Below are positions 7,572-17,799 of a stretch of 64,000 bases of DNA, piece by piece. The position numbers and the translations under genes are program-made. The stretch is taken from contig JAUHYP010000007.1 in the NCBI GenBank assembly GCA_030426265.1, forward strand, positions 1 through 64,000, given 5' to 3'. Source of the DNA: Gammaproteobacteria bacterium. GTDB lineage: Bacteria > Pseudomonadota > Gammaproteobacteria > Xanthomonadales > SZUA-36. Each line of letters starts with the position of its first letter. Position 1 is the stretch's first letter. Under the pieces are notes generated by a model. It had not been told where the DNA came from. It saw only the letters and a list, made by a program, of their open reading frames with translations, and searched no databases.

Positions 7572-9752
7572 GTGCCGCCTGACAGTCCGTACCTGTTGGT
7601 CGTCGACCCCCACCCGGAGAGCGCGGCTCGCATCAACAGCCTGCTGCGCAATTCAGGAATTACTGTTCACGTGTTGCACGCGGACAATGAACCTGAGGCG
7701 CAACGCCTGGCCGGCGAGTACGCGCCGTTCCTGATCTATTACCTGCCGGCCAGCCAGGAGCGCTTCCCCGTGGATGCCGCCGCGCGCCTGGCGGAATCAC
7801 GCCAGACCTTTCTCGGTGTGTCCCTTCCCGAGGGAGGCGATGCCCTCTTCGCCGAGGCCGCAGGCTCAGCCGCCTGCATCGGCATCGGCAGTGAAGAACA
7901 GTTACCGGCCATTGCCCAGCGGCTCCAGAGCCTGGGCCAGGCGGTACGCGAGCAGGATCGGCTGAAGGCCCAGGAAGCCGAACTCGAAGACCGGTTGCAT
8001 CTGCTGCTCAACAGCACGCGCGAACCGATCGCCTATTTCCATGAAGGGCTGCACGTCGCGGCCAACCAGGCCTATCTCGAACTGATGGGCGCTGCCGATT
8101 TCGAGACGCTCGCCAGCGTCTCCCTGCTGGAAATCCTCGAAAAGGACGGCTGGGACCTCAAGGCCATGGTGCGCGGATTCAGCCGCGAGGAATATCCGGC
8201 AGATGGCGAGACCTTCCGCCTGCGCCCGCCCGGCCGGGAGCCCATGACTGCGCCGCTGGTGTTCGCTCCGATCCGCTACGAGGGCGAGGCCTGCGTGCAG
8301 ATGGTCGTGCGCCAGGCGAGCGCGCCGGCGAACATGCCCGAGACCACTGCCCAGGGTTCCAGCGAATCACCATCGACCGGCGCTCCCCGGGAGGAAGGCG
8401 AGGCGTCCGAGGTTCGGGCGGACCAGGAAGCCGCGGCAGCCGCAGAGCCGTCGAACGACTCCCCTGCAACGGTGGCTGCAACGAATGCCCCGTCCTCGGC
8501 CGGATCTTCCAGCCCCGACACCGACCCCCTGACCGGCATGCTCTGGCGCGGCGCCTTCCTGCGGCGACTCAATGAGCGTCTGAACCACATGCCGGACGAT
8601 GGCCGCGCCGGTGTCCTATTCGTGGGTCACGACGGCGCCAACGAGCAGCTCGACGAATTGCTGGTCGCCGACTTCGACCGCTACGTGCGCTTTGCGGCCG
8701 ATGAAGTGCTGAGCTGCCTCGACGACGACGACGAAGTCTGCCGCATCAATGACTGGAGCTTCGCCGTGTTCGCCGTTCGCCCGGACAAGCCCAGCCTGAA
8801 GCGGCTCGGCGAGAAGCTTTGCGCCGGCGTTTCCCGCCAGGCGCAGGACCGCCCCGACGAGCCCCTGCCCCGCAGCGCCAGTGTCGGACTGGTTTTGCTG
8901 GACCGCGCGCACCACGATGCCGACCACACCCTCGAAAACGCCCGTGCCGCCTGGCGCGTCGCCGCGAAAACCGGCAACACCGTCGTGCGCTTCAAGCCGG
9001 CGCGCTTCGCGGGCATTTCCGAAGACGAGGAAACCCGTTGGCGCGACCGTTTGCGCTACGCGCTGGACAACGAGGATTTCTTCACCGTCCAGCACTCGAT
9101 CATGAATCTGGACGGCGGCCTGGAAGGCCTGGTGGAAAACCGCACCTTCATGCACGAGGACGACGGCGACGTCGCCGCCCCGGAGTACCTGCCCGCCGCC
9201 GAGCGCAACCAGCTCGCCAGCCAGGTCGACCGGCTGGTGATCCCCGGTCTGCTCCGGGCCGTGGCCGGGGGCGAAGACCGCCAGATCATCGAGATCAGTG
9301 GCAACTCGGTGCAGGATTTCAGCTTCCCGACCTGGTTCCACCGCACGCTGCAGGAAACCCGCATCCCGGGCCAGCGCGTCGTGCTCCAGTGGCCGGCATG
9401 GGCGGCCCGTCAGCAGACCAAGGCGGCCCGGCGCCTGATCGAGGAACTCGCGCCCCTGGGCGTGAAATTCTCGCTGTCAGGCTTCGATGCCGAAGCCCGG
9501 ACCCTGGAATTGCTGACAGAATTGAAGATCCAGTTTCTCACCCTGGACCGTGAGCTGACCGACGACCTGGAACGCGATCCCACCCGGCTCGACCAGATTC
9601 GCGACATCGTGCGCGCAGCGGACGAACTCGAGGTGCTGACCGTCGCCAGCGAGGTCGCAACACCGGGCGACCTGGCCATACTCTGGCGAGGTGGCGTGAA
9701 GCTGGTTTCCGGCGAATTCCTGCAGGACACGCCCCGCGTCATCGGCCAGTAG
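7572..9752 (+). CDS. FimX-like degenerate REC-PAS-GGDEF-EAL protein
   Basis: The 726-residue protein has the FimX domain order: receiver-like (about 7-120), short coiled coil, PAS (about 142-245), an Ala/Ser/Glu linker (246-317), a GGDEF-like domain starting DPLTGMLWRGAF (318-478) and an EAL-like domain (about 485-720). Every catalytic signature is lost: the receiver lacks the phosphoacceptor Asp (LIYYLPA), GGDEF reads NDWSF (393-397), EAL is replaced within LVENRTF, DDFG reads SGFD, and AEGVE reads ASEVA. FimX proteins bind c-di-GMP without turning it over and control type IV pilus extension with PilZ/PilB, so I infer a receptor role. The start is GTG with GGAG upstream. Confidence 0.82.
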   Translation: MPPDSPYLLVVDPHPESAARINSLLRNSGITVHVLHADNEPEAQRLAGEYAPFLIYYLPASQERFPVDAAARLAESRQTFLGVSLPEGGDALFAEAAGSAACIGIGSEEQLPAIAQRLQSLGQAVREQDRLKAQEAELEDRLHLLLNSTREPIAYFHEGLHVAANQAYLELMGAADFETLASVSLLEILEKDGWDLKAMVRGFSREEYPADGETFRLRPPGREPMTAPLVFAPIRYEGEACVQMVVRQASAPANMPETTAQGSSESPSTGAPREEGEASEVRADQEAAAAAEPSNDSPATVAATNAPSSAGSSSPDTDPLTGMLWRGAFLRRLNERLNHMPDDGRAGVLFVGHDGANEQLDELLVADFDRYVRFAADEVLSCLDDDDEVCRINDWSFAVFAVRPDKPSLKRLGEKLCAGVSRQAQDRPDEPLPRSASVGLVLLDRAHHDADHTLENARAAWRVAAKTGNTVVRFKPARFAGISEDEETRWRDRLRYALDNEDFFTVQHSIMNLDGGLEGLVENRTFMHEDDGDVAAPEYLPAAERNQLASQVDRLVIPGLLRAVAGGEDRQIIEISGNSVQDFSFPTWFHRTLQETRIPGQRVVLQWPAWAARQQTKAARRLIEELAPLGVKFSLSGFDAEARTLELLTELKIQFLTLDRELTDDLERDPTRLDQIRDIVRAADELEVLTVASEVATPGDLAILWRGGVKLVSGEFLQDTPRVIGQ

Positions 9753-10649
9753 GTGCCCCGCGGGTCCTACACCGGGCGATTCGCCCCCTCCCCCACCGGC
9801 GACCTTCATTTCGGCTCCCTCGTGGCGGCCGTGGGCAGTTTCCTGCAGGCCCGCGCGCACGGCGGGCGCTGGCTGGTTCGTATCGAAGATCTGGACCCGC
9901 CGCGCGAGGTGCCCGGCAGCGCGGAGCGCATCCTCGAAGACCTTGAACGCTTCCAGCTTTCTCCCGACGAGACCGTGGTCTGGCAGGGAACGCGACGCGC
10001 GGCGCACGAGGCGGCGCTGGACCAGCTCGCGGCCGCCGGCCTGCTGTTTCCCTGCGCCTGTACCCGGGCCGAGCTGCCCCCCGGACCCTATCCCGGCACC
10101 TGCCGCGAGGGCCTTCCGCCGGGCCGGAAAGGACGAGCGCTGCGGGTCCGCGTACCGGGTGACCCCATCCGCTTCGTCGATGGCGTCCAGGGCCCGGTGT
10201 CCGAGTCGCTCGCTGAATGTTGCGGCGACTTCGTGGTTCGCCGGGCCGACGGGCTGGTCGCCTACCAGCTGGCCGTGGTGGTCGACGACGCCTGGCAGGG
10301 CGTGACGGAAATCGTGCGTGGCGCCGACCTGCTCGATTCAACGCCGCGCCAGGTGTTCCTGCAGCGCGCCCTGGGGCTTCCCACGCCCAGCTACCTTCAC
10401 CTGCCACTGGCACGGGACCCGGAGGGACGCAAGCTGAGCAAATCCCTGGGCGCCGATCCCGTGCGCTCGATGCCCCCGCTCGACGCGCTCGGCGCAGCCC
10501 TGGCCTTCCTGGGTCACGCGCCCCCGCCGCACGGGGACCTGGAAGCACGCTGGGCCTGGGCGCGCGAGCACTGGGACGCCGGACGCGTACCCCGCGAGGG
10601 CGGCGCCGTTTTCGGCGCCGACGGGCAGGCGGTATACTCCCCCGCGTGA
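9753..10649 (+). CDS. gluQ: Glutamyl-Q tRNA(Asp) synthetase
   Basis: The 298-residue protein is a truncated glutamyl-tRNA synthetase catalytic core, matching GluQRS, which attaches glutamate to queuosine in the anticodon of tRNA-Asp. [17 protein letters not shown] contains the HIGH-type motif, the zinc ligands appear in PCACTR and GTCRE, and KLSKS is the second class I motif. The anticodon-binding domain of GluRS is absent, as expected. The GTG start directly abuts the TAG of the FimX-like gene, so the two are probably co-transcribed. Confidence 0.93.
   Translation: MPRGSYTGRFAPSPTGDLHFGSLVAAVGSFLQARAHGGRWLVRIEDLDPPREVPGSAERILEDLERFQLSPDETVVWQGTRRAAHEAALDQLAAAGLLFPCACTRAELPPGPYPGTCREGLPPGRKGRALRVRVPGDPIRFVDGVQGPVSESLAECCGDFVVRRADGLVAYQLAVVVDDAWQGVTEIVRGADLLDSTPRQVFLQRALGLPTPSYLHLPLARDPEGRKLSKSLGADPVRSMPPLDALGAALAFLGHAPPPHGDLEARWAWAREHWDAGRVPREGGAVFGADGQAVYSPA
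10633..10638 (+). promoter_or_regulatory. Possible -10 element before accA
   Basis: TATACT lies inside the last codons of gluQ. No good -35 is visible at the standard distance (the best is weak). A start point about seven bases on would fall at 10645-10646, giving accA a leader of about 40 bases. Inference from sequence only. Confidence 0.3.
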
Positions 10650-10687
10650 ACGCCCCCAGCGGGCCGGCCCGAAGCGGAACAACGTGA
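10646..10687 (+). CDS. Possible 13-codon bridging ORF between gluQ and accA
   Basis: A GTG at 10646 overlaps the gluQ stop in a GTGA motif and opens a 13-residue frame ([13 protein letters not shown]) whose TGA overlaps the GTG start of accA in a second GTGA. It therefore links the two genes by exact 4-nt overlaps at both ends. It has no recognisable product and could serve only to carry ribosomes to accA, or be chance. Confidence 0.25.
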   Translation: MNAPSGPARSGTT

Positions 10688-11640
10688 ACCCCAATTACCT
10701 CGACTTCGAACAGCCGATCGCCGAGCTGCAGGAAAAGATCGACGAACTGCGAAACGTCGGCTCGGACAACGCCCTGAACCTGGAGGAGGAGATCCAGCGC
10801 CTCCAGGCCAAGATGCAGCAGAAGGTCGAAAGCATCTTCAGCAATCTCGACGCCTGGCAGGTATCCCAGCTCAGCCGGCACCCCCAGCGCCCCTACACGC
10901 TGGACTACGTCGACCTTCTGTTCGACGAATTCCACGAACTGCACGGCGACCGCGCCTTTGCCGACGATCACGCCATCGTCGGTGGCCTCGCCCGGTTCCG
11001 TGGCAAGGCGGTGATGGTGATCGGTCACCAGAAGGGTCGCGACACCAAGGCCAAGGTATTCCGGAATTTCGGCATGCCCCGCCCGGAGGGCTATCGCAAG
11101 GCGCTGCGCCTGCTGCGCATGGCCGAGCGCTTCAGCCTGCCCGTGCTGACCTTCATCGACACGCCCGGCGCCTACCCGGGCGTCGGCGCCGAGGAACGGG
11201 GACAGTCCGAGGCCATCGCCCGTAACCTGGCGGTGATGTCCACCCTCGCCACGCCCATCATCTGCACCATCGTCGGCGAAGGCGGCTCTGGCGGCGCACT
11301 CGCCATCGGCGTGGGCGACAAGGTCAACATGCTGCAGTACAGCACCTACTCGGTGATCTCTCCCGAGGGCTGCGCGTCGATCCTCTGGAAGGACGCCGGC
11401 AACGCACAGGAAGCCGCTTCGGCGCTTGGCATCACGTCCGGCCGTCTGCTCGAACTGGGGCTGATCGACGAGGTCATCGCCGAACCCCTGGGCGGGGCGC
11501 ACAAGGACGCGCACGCCGTGGCTGAAAGCATCGGCGCGGTGCTGCATCGGCAGATGGAGGAACTCGGCCTCATGACCCGCGATGAACTGGTCGAGCGCCG
11601 CTACCAGCGCCTGCTGTCCTACGGCCAGTTCAAGGACTGA
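10684..11640 (+). CDS. accA: Acetyl-CoA carboxylase carboxyltransferase subunit alpha
   Basis: The 318-residue protein is the alpha half of the carboxyltransferase that, with AccD, makes malonyl-CoA for fatty acid synthesis. The N-terminal coiled helix ([19 protein letters not shown]), the oxyanion-type glycine segments [15 protein letters not shown] and the [18 protein letters not shown] loop are all present, and the length equals that of E. coli AccA (319). The start is GTG at 10684. It lies between gluQ and tilS; an accA-tilS pair is common in proteobacteria. Confidence 0.97.
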   Translation: MNPNYLDFEQPIAELQEKIDELRNVGSDNALNLEEEIQRLQAKMQQKVESIFSNLDAWQVSQLSRHPQRPYTLDYVDLLFDEFHELHGDRAFADDHAIVGGLARFRGKAVMVIGHQKGRDTKAKVFRNFGMPRPEGYRKALRLLRMAERFSLPVLTFIDTPGAYPGVGAEERGQSEAIARNLAVMSTLATPIICTIVGEGGSGGALAIGVGDKVNMLQYSTYSVISPEGCASILWKDAGNAQEAASALGITSGRLLELGLIDEVIAEPLGGAHKDAHAVAESIGAVLHRQMEELGLMTRDELVERRYQRLLSYGQFKD

Positions 11641-11645
11641 CGCCT

Positions 11646-13007
11646 TTGGGGCGCAGCCCCGACCCGTTCCGGCCCGAAGCCCTGCTGCCATTCCTGGCAG
11701 CGCTGGCGTGCCGCGGCCGTCTGCTCGTCGCCTTCAGTGGCGGCGGCGACTCAACCGCCCTGCTGCTCGCCCTGCAATCCCTTCGCGGGCATCTGGACGC
11801 GCCGTTGGGCGCGCTGCATGCCAACCATGGCGTTCACCCGGACGCCGATCGCTGGGCCGAGCATTGCCGGTCCCTGTGCGCCCGCCTGGGCGTCCCGCTG
11901 GAGATCATCGGCCCGCCCGCAGATGGACTGCCGCCCGGCAGCCCGGAAGCCCGCTTGCGTGACTGGCGCTATGGGGCGTTCACGGAGCGCCTGCGTCCCG
12001 GCGACGTCGTCTGCACCGCACATCACCTCGAAGACCAGGCGGAAACCCTGCTGCTCGCCCTGCTGCGCGGAAGCGGGCCGGCCGGCCTGGCGGCCATGCC
12101 GCGATGGCGCGATCTGGGGCCCGGCCGGCTGGCCCGACCCCTGTTGGACACGCCGCGCGCCGCTCTGCTCGCCTGGCTCCGGTCACAGGACGAGGCATGG
12201 ATCGAAGACCCTTCGAACGAAGACCCCGGCCCGGACCGCAACTACCTGCGTCGCGACGTCCTGCCCTTGCTGCGCGCACGCTGGCCGGCAGCGGATCGCA
12301 CCCTGGCGACCAGCGCCTCCCTCTGCGCCGAGGCGGCCTTATTGGTCGACGACGCCGCGGCGCTGGCCCTGGCCGGCCGCCGGCCCAGACCGGACGTTTT
12401 GTTCATCGACGGGCTGACGCAGGAACCGGCGGCCCTGCGTGCGGTCCTGCGTCACTGGTTGTCGGACCTGGGCTGTGCGCCCCTGCCCCGGGAGCAGCTC
12501 ACGACCCTCGTGACGCAACTCGCCGAGGCGGCGCCGGATGGGGCCATTCGCATGGCCTGGTCCGGGCACGACCTGCGCCATCACCGTGGCCGCCTGTGGC
12601 TGGACAGCGCCGATTCGCCCCCCTGCCCCGGGCTCGATGCCTGGGACGGCCACGGCGCGGCACAGCTCGGCCAGGCCGGCGAATTGCGCCTTGAGCCGGC
12701 CCTATCCCTGACACAAACGTACATCACAGCCCGGGCCGGTGGAGAGCGTTTCCGGTCCCGCCCGGACGGTCCATCACGCTCACTCAAGCAATGGCTGTCC
12801 GGCCTGCCCCTGCCCCCCTGGCTGCGCCCCGCCGTTCCACTGGTCTTCGAGGGAGAGCGGTTGCTCGCGGCCGGTGACATCGCCCTCGATGGGGCCTTTT
12901 CGCGCCGGCTTCGCGAAGAAGGGGCGACCCTGTGCTGGAAACCCGTCGATCCAGCCCTGCAATGGGCCTGGGACGAGTGCAGGGTCAGCGCCCAACAGGT
13001 AAAATGA
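11646..13007 (+). CDS. tilS: tRNA(Ile)-lysidine synthase
   Basis: TilS converts C34 of the tRNA-Ile CAU anticodon to lysidine with ATP and lysine. The 453-residue protein has the PP-loop SGGGDS (31-36), the LHANHGVHPDA and CTAHHLEDQAETLLLALLRGSG segments, then the C-terminal domains of the gammaproteobacterial form. The start appears to be TTG at 11646, five bases after the accA stop; no ATG or GTG lies close enough before the PP-loop to replace it. The last codons contain TAAAAT (13000-13005), a possible -10 for the xseB group. Confidence 0.94.
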   Translation: MGRSPDPFRPEALLPFLAALACRGRLLVAFSGGGDSTALLLALQSLRGHLDAPLGALHANHGVHPDADRWAEHCRSLCARLGVPLEIIGPPADGLPPGSPEARLRDWRYGAFTERLRPGDVVCTAHHLEDQAETLLLALLRGSGPAGLAAMPRWRDLGPGRLARPLLDTPRAALLAWLRSQDEAWIEDPSNEDPGPDRNYLRRDVLPLLRARWPAADRTLATSASLCAEAALLVDDAAALALAGRRPRPDVLFIDGLTQEPAALRAVLRHWLSDLGCAPLPREQLTTLVTQLAEAAPDGAIRMAWSGHDLRHHRGRLWLDSADSPPCPGLDAWDGHGAAQLGQAGELRLEPALSLTQTYITARAGGERFRSRPDGPSRSLKQWLSGLPLPPWLRPAVPLVFEGERLLAAGDIALDGAFSRRLREEGATLCWKPVDPALQWAWDECRVSAQQVK

Positions 13008-13062
13008 CCTGCTGCATGCTCCTCCGCGCGAATTCGCCAACGCTCGCCGTAACCAGGACACC

Positions 13063-13302
13063 ATGACGAACGAAAACGACCCGAAGCCGGATTTCGAAAC
13101 GGCCCTCGATGAATTGGAAGCGCTGGTGCGCAAGCTGGAGTCCGGGGACCTTCCCCTTGACGAGTCGCTGGAGGAATTCCGGCGTGGCGTGGCGCTGACC
13201 CGCATGTGCCAGGAGGTGCTGGATCGCGCACAGCTCAGTGTCGAGCAACTGATGAACGTGGACGATGAATCCTCAGCCGAACCGTTTGAACCCGACGCCT
13301 GA
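13063..13302 (+). CDS. xseB: Exodeoxyribonuclease VII small subunit
   Basis: The 79-residue protein has the XseB helix-turn pattern [34 protein letters not shown]. It forms the coiled-coil stalk of exonuclease VII with XseA, which is not in this window. The xseB-ispA-dxs order is widespread in gammaproteobacteria. Its last 38 bases overlap the start of ispA. Confidence 0.96.
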   Translation: MTNENDPKPDFETALDELEALVRKLESGDLPLDESLEEFRRGVALTRMCQEVLDRAQLSVEQLMNVDDESSAEPFEPDA

Positions 13303-14185
13303 AGCCCGGGCGACCGTCGAAGCCTGGCAGGCGGAATTCGAGCAACGGCTCGAAGCACAGCTCGCCGTGGACTCGGGCACCCCGGGAGAACTCCTCGAGT
13401 CCATGCGCTATTCGGCCCTCGCCGGCGGCAAGCGCATGCGCCCGATGCTGGTGTACGCCGCCGGATTGGCACTGGACGTGGAGTCTTCGAGGCTGCACGC
13501 CATCGCCATGGCCATCGAACTGATTCACACCTACTCGTTGATTCACGACGATCTGCCGGCGATGGATGATGACGACCTCCGCCGCGGCCGACCGACCAAC
13601 CATCGCCGTTTCGGCGAGTCGACCGCCATCCTGGCCGGGGACGCCCTGCAGGCCCTCGCGTTCGAGGTGCTCGCGGCCGACGAAGCCTTGTCACGCCAGC
13701 CGGCGGCACAGGTCCGCATCCTGCGGGACATCGCCCGAGCCTGCGGCGCCGGCGGCATGGCCGGTGGCCAGGTGCTCGACCTGGCGGCGGTCGACCAGGA
13801 GATCAGCTTTGACGAACTGGAAACCATGCACCGCCTGAAGACCGGCGCCCTGATCCGCGTGTCGGCCACGGCCCCGGCGCACCTCGCGCTGGCCCAGCCC
13901 GAGCTGTTCGCTCGCCTCGACCGTTTCGGCGAGTGCGTCGGCCTGGCCTTCCAGATTCATGACGACGTGCTGGACGTGACCGCCAGCAGTCAACAGACCG
14001 GCAAACCCGCGCAGGCAGACGCCGCGCGCAACAAGCCGGCCTTTCCTTCCGTGATCGGCGTGGAGGCCTCGCAGCGGCGGGCCGAAGCCCTGTGCGCAGA
14101 GGCCGTGGATGCCCTGCAGGGCTTCAGCGGCGACACGCGCATGCTGCGCTGGCTGGCGGAATACGCCATTGCACGGCAGAGCTGA
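13265..14185 (+). CDS. ispA: (2E,6E)-farnesyl diphosphate synthase
   Basis: The 306-residue polyprenyl synthase has the first aspartate-rich motif in [15 protein letters not shown] and the second in HDDVLD, with the chain-length residues before the first motif ([10 protein letters not shown] type) being small enough for a C15 product. It condenses IPP with DMAPP and GPP to make farnesyl diphosphate for ubiquinone, undecaprenyl phosphate and heme A. The start overlaps xseB by 38 bases, so the two are coupled; dxs follows after 12 bases. Confidence 0.95.
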   Translation: MNPQPNRLNPTPEARATVEAWQAEFEQRLEAQLAVDSGTPGELLESMRYSALAGGKRMRPMLVYAAGLALDVESSRLHAIAMAIELIHTYSLIHDDLPAMDDDDLRRGRPTNHRRFGESTAILAGDALQALAFEVLAADEALSRQPAAQVRILRDIARACGAGGMAGGQVLDLAAVDQEISFDELETMHRLKTGALIRVSATAPAHLALAQPELFARLDRFGECVGLAFQIHDDVLDVTASSQQTGKPAQADAARNKPAFPSVIGVEASQRRAEALCAEAVDALQGFSGDTRMLRWLAEYAIARQS

Positions 14186-14197
14186 CGGGACCCGAAC

Positions 14198-16099
14198 ATG
14201 AGCTCACAAACCCCGTTGCTGGACACCATCGACACCCCCGCGGACCTGCGCTCCCTCGACGAAGCGCAGCTGCCGCAGGTCGCCGATGAACTGCGACACT
14301 TTCTCATCGACTCGGTGGCGAGCGCCGGGGGGCACTTCGGCGCCGGCCTGGGCTGCATCGAACTCACGGTCGCCCTGCACTACCTCTATGACACGCCTTT
14401 CGACCGGATCGTCTGGGACGTCGGACACCAGGCCTATCCGCACAAGATCCTCACGGGCCGCAAGGACCGCATCACGACCATCAAGCGCAAGGACGGGCTG
14501 GCACCTTTCCCGAAACGTCAGGAGAGCGAGTACGACACCTTCGGCGTCGGCCACTCCTCCACCTCCGTGAGTGCAGGCCTGGGGATGGCCCTGGCAGCGG
14601 ACCGCACCGGCGTGAACCGACGCGTCGCGGCAGTGATCGGCGACGGCGGCATGACCGCCGGCATGGCTTTCGAGGCGCTGAACCACGGCGGGGACATCGA
14701 CCCGAACATCCTGGTGGTGCTCAACGAGAACCAGATGTCCATCAGCCCGAACGTGGGCGGGATGACCAAGATGCTGGGGCGCCTGATGAGCGGCCCGACC
14801 ATGACCGGCATCCGCGAGCGCAGCAAGCGGCTGATGCAGCGCGATTCGGCCACGTGGCGGTTCATGAGCCGCTGGGAAGAGCACGTCAAGGGCATGGTCA
14901 TGCCCAGCACGCTCTTCGAGGAGCTGGGGTTCAACTATCTCGGCCCGATCGACGGCCACGACCTCAAGGCCCTGCTGACCACCATCCGCACGGCCCAGTC
15001 GGTCGCAGGGCCCAACCTGCTGCACATCATAACCACCAAGGGCAAGGGCTACGCGCCCGCCGAGGCCGACCCGGTGAAGTATCACGCCGTGGGCCCCTTC
15101 GACCGTGACAAGGGCGTGCAGCCCAAACCCAAGCCGGAGACGCCGTCCGCCCCGGACTACACGAAGGTATTCGGGCAGTGGATCTGTGACATGGCGGCGG
15201 CGGACCCCCGCCTCCTGGCGATCACGCCCGCCATGCGGGAAGGTTCCGGCCTGGTCGAGTTCGAGCAGCAGTTCCCGGAACGCTATTTCGACGTGGGCAT
15301 CGCCGAACAGCACGCGGTCACGCTGGCGGCGGGCATGGCCTGCGAGGACACCCACCCGGTCGTGGCCATCTACAGCACCTTCCTGCAGCGTGCCTGGGAC
15401 CAGTTGATCCACGACGTGGCGCTGCAGAACCTGCCGGTGCTGTTCGCCATCGATCGCGCCGGCCTGGTCGGTCCCGATGGGCCCACGCACGCGGGCTCCT
15501 TCGACCTGACCTACCTGCGCTGTGTGCCCAACATGGTGGTCATGGCCCCATCCAACGAGGACGAGTGCCGCATGATGCTGAGCACCGGCTACCATCACGA
15601 TGGCCCCGCCGCGGTGCGCTACCCGCGCGGCAAGGGCCCGGGCATCATGCCGGGCCCCGGCCTGGACACCCTGCCCCTGGGCAAGGCCGAGATTCTGCGC
15701 GAGGGCCGTGGCGTGGCGCTGCTGGCGTTCGGCAGCATGGTCGAACCCTGTCGGGCGATCGCCGAGCGGCTGGACGCCACCCTGGTGAACATGCGCTTCG
15801 TCAAGCCGCTGGACACGGCGCTGATCGAGCAACTGGCCGAACGCCATCAGCTGCTGGTGACCGTCGAGGAGAACGCCGTGGCCGGCGGTGCCGGCAGCGG
15901 TGTGAACGAACACCTCGCCGCGGTCGGCCGGACAGTTCCGATGCTCAATATCGGCCTGCAGGACGGTTACATCGAGCATGGCAGCCGCGAGGAATGCCTG
16001 TCCGAGGCCGGTCTGGACGAGGCCGGCATCGAGCGCCAGCTGCGCGCCCGGCTCCAGGCGCTCGACCTGTCGACGAACCTGCGCAGCGCCACCCTGTAA
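14198..16099 (+). CDS. dxs: 1-deoxy-D-xylulose-5-phosphate synthase
   Basis: DXS makes deoxyxylulose 5-phosphate from pyruvate and glyceraldehyde 3-phosphate with TPP, the first step of the MEP pathway. The 633-residue protein has the TPP motif [18 protein letters not shown] ending near NENQMSIS, the [17 protein letters not shown] segment and the transketolase-like C-terminal domain. It follows ispA by 12 bases, so precursor and prenyl chain synthesis are co-transcribed. It converges with alkB. Confidence 0.97.
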   Translation: MSSQTPLLDTIDTPADLRSLDEAQLPQVADELRHFLIDSVASAGGHFGAGLGCIELTVALHYLYDTPFDRIVWDVGHQAYPHKILTGRKDRITTIKRKDGLAPFPKRQESEYDTFGVGHSSTSVSAGLGMALAADRTGVNRRVAAVIGDGGMTAGMAFEALNHGGDIDPNILVVLNENQMSISPNVGGMTKMLGRLMSGPTMTGIRERSKRLMQRDSATWRFMSRWEEHVKGMVMPSTLFEELGFNYLGPIDGHDLKALLTTIRTAQSVAGPNLLHIITTKGKGYAPAEADPVKYHAVGPFDRDKGVQPKPKPETPSAPDYTKVFGQWICDMAAADPRLLAITPAMREGSGLVEFEQQFPERYFDVGIAEQHAVTLAAGMACEDTHPVVAIYSTFLQRAWDQLIHDVALQNLPVLFAIDRAGLVGPDGPTHAGSFDLTYLRCVPNMVVMAPSNEDECRMMLSTGYHHDGPAAVRYPRGKGPGIMPGPGLDTLPLGKAEILREGRGVALLAFGSMVEPCRAIAERLDATLVNMRFVKPLDTALIEQLAERHQLLVTVEENAVAGGAGSGVNEHLAAVGRTVPMLNIGLQDGYIEHGSREECLSEAGLDEAGIERQLRARLQALDLSTNLRSATL

Positions 16100-16153
16100 G
16101 GCCATCGCCCCATTCCACCGAACGTACGATCGGCGCGCGCACAAGGCCGGTCT

Positions 16154-16723
16154 TCAGCCGGGGGGTGACAGCACCTCCCGGAATGTCAGATTGATGCGCG
16201 GATCCACCGGGCGACGTGTTTTCGGCAGGGAATGCTGATAGTCCACCTGGCTGCGTCCGCTCATGACCAGCAGACTGCCTGGCGACAGTTCCAGGCGAAT
16301 CGATTTCCCTCCTCCGCGCGGCCGAATCAGGAAACGCCGTTCGGCGCCCAGGCTGATGGAAGCGATCACCGGCTCCGGCCCGAGTTCCTGTTCATCGTCC
16401 GCATGCCACCCCATGGAGTCGGCGCCATCCCGATACAGGTTGCAGAGCGCTGAGTTGAAGGAGCGCGAGGCGGTTTCGCCGGCACGACGCCTGAGTTCTT
16501 CCAGAAACGGCGGCCAGGGCTTCGCCCGGAGTTCCAGGCCACTGTAGCGATACCGGATCCCCGGGTCGGCGTACCAGTCCACGAGGCGCGGCTGGGCCAC
16601 GCGGCGGCCGAACAGGAGAATGTCCCGAGCGGCCCATTCCAGGCCTTCGTACAGCCTTCGGAACCATTCATCCGGCGCATCCAGCCAGCCCGGCCGGTAC
16701 TCGAATCCCGGCGGCAGCTTCAT
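16154..16723 (-). CDS. alkB: AlkB-type Fe(II)/2-oxoglutarate dioxygenase
   Basis: The 189-residue protein resembles ALKBH2/3-like bacterial AlkB homologues that oxidatively demethylate 1-methyladenine and 3-methylcytosine. Iron ligands are His107 and Asp109 in GWHADDE and His164 in YQHSLPKT; Arg176 and Arg182 in RINLTFR bind 2-oxoglutarate. NLYRDGADSMGWH and ASISLGAERRF are typical of the group. The ATG overlaps the DUF2238 gene by four bases, so it is the last gene of the minus-strand operon starting near 20548. Confidence 0.92.
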   Translation of the reverse strand: MKLPPGFEYRPGWLDAPDEWFRRLYEGLEWAARDILLFGRRVAQPRLVDWYADPGIRYRYSGLELRAKPWPPFLEELRRRAGETASRSFNSALCNLYRDGADSMGWHADDEQELGPEPVIASISLGAERRFLIRPRGGGKSIRLELSPGSLLVMSGRSQVDYQHSLPKTRRPVDPRINLTFREVLSPPG

Positions 16724-17346
16724 TCACCACCCGCCACTCGCGCCAGTTGCCGGTCATGAAACCGGGACAGCAGCAAAAGGGCGCTCAGCGCGCCGACCAG
16801 CGCCCAGAGCATGTCTGACTGCGTATCCCAGACATAGCCCTGTGTGCCCAGGAAGGACTCCGCCGCGGTCGCGCTGAGCAATGCCGCCCACCATTCGATC
16901 AGCTCGTAGAACGCGCTGAAGGCCAGGCAGAAACAGACGCAGAGGAAGCCCAGCCAGCCCCGACGGCCCACCACGCCGAGACGCAGGAAGACCTCGCGGG
17001 CGACCATCGCCGGAACGAACCCCTGTGCGAAATGCCCGAGCTTGTCGTAATTGTTGCGCTCGCCACCCACCCAGTCCCGCACCCAGTCACCGGCCGGGAC
17101 CTCAGCGTAGGTGTAGTGTCCGCCGACCATGAGAATCACGCAGTGCGCCAGGATCAGGAAGTAGACCAGGGGCGTGAGCGGGAAGTGCCGGCGCGTCAGG
17201 GCGAGCACGACCAGGGCGATCAACGCCGGCACCACCTCGAGCCACCAGGTCAGACGGTCATGAGGCCCGATGGCCGACCAGGCCAGCACGGCGAAAAACA
17301 CCGCCAACCAGGCATACACCCGGGGGCTCGCGGTCGGTGTCGGCAC
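16720..17346 (-). CDS. DUF2238 (YjdF-type) membrane protein
   Basis: The 208-residue protein has about six hydrophobic segments and the DUF2238 markers NNYDKLGHFAQGFVPA, FYELIEWWAA and YVWDTQSDMLWALVGA, where acidic and His residues sit at membrane edges. Function is unknown. The start is GTG and directly abuts the uspA-like stop, and its own stop overlaps alkB, so it is translationally coupled on both sides. A diverged relative lies at 53995-54600. Confidence 0.85.
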   Translation of the reverse strand: MPTPTASPRVYAWLAVFFAVLAWSAIGPHDRLTWWLEVVPALIALVVLALTRRHFPLTPLVYFLILAHCVILMVGGHYTYAEVPAGDWVRDWVGGERNNYDKLGHFAQGFVPAMVAREVFLRLGVVGRRGWLGFLCVCFCLAFSAFYELIEWWAALLSATAAESFLGTQGYVWDTQSDMLWALVGALSALLLLSRFHDRQLARVAGGE

Positions 17347-17799
17347 TCAGTCCTTCTTGCCGACGCGAACGGCCAGCACGTCGCAACTGGCGCCGTGCAG
17401 TACCGAGTTGGCCGTGGAACCCAGCAACAGCTGGACGCCTTTTTGACCATGCGTGCCGATCACGATCAGGTCGACGTCGTTCTCTTCGGCGAATCGGTGA
17501 ATCTCACGCGCGGGATTTCCGCTCAGGAAATGAGTCCGGTCGTGGGGAATGCCATGGGCATCCGCCCACTGCTCCAGCTTTCCCTTCAACTCCTTCTGCA
17601 GCCGGTCTTCCACCTGGTCCATGCCCACGAACACCGGGCCGTAGGGAACCACACCCATGTACACCGCCTCCATGGGCTCCTGCACGAAGGCCAGGTGCAC
17701 TTCCGCGCTGTCGGGCGCGATCTTCAGCGCCCGGTTCACGATGGCGCCGGATTCCTCGCTCAGGTCGACGGCGACCAGGACCTTGCCGTACTCACTCAT
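17347..17799 (-). CDS. Universal stress protein (UspA family)
   Basis: The 150-residue protein has the Usp alpha/beta fold, starting KVLVAVDLSEES and ending with the ATP-binding pattern GTHGQKGVQLLLGSTANSVLH (G-x2-G-x9-G-S), so it should bind ATP. The start MSEYGKV (ATG at 17799) overlaps the stop of the RidA gene by four bases and has GGAGG upstream. It is a cytoplasmic stress protein of unknown exact role; it sits between an exported RidA protein and a membrane protein. Confidence 0.92.
   Translation of the reverse strand: MSEYGKVLVAVDLSEESGAIVNRALKIAPDSAEVHLAFVQEPMEAVYMGVVPYGPVFVGMDQVEDRLQKELKGKLEQWADAHGIPHDRTHFLSGNPAREIHRFAEENDVDLIVIGTHGQKGVQLLLGSTANSVLHGASCDVLAVRVGKKD

Noticed and set aside
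14204-16144. Very long antisense open frame opposite dxs
   Set aside because: It is a shadow of GC-rich codon bias; dxs on the plus strand has full homology and the antisense product resembles nothing.
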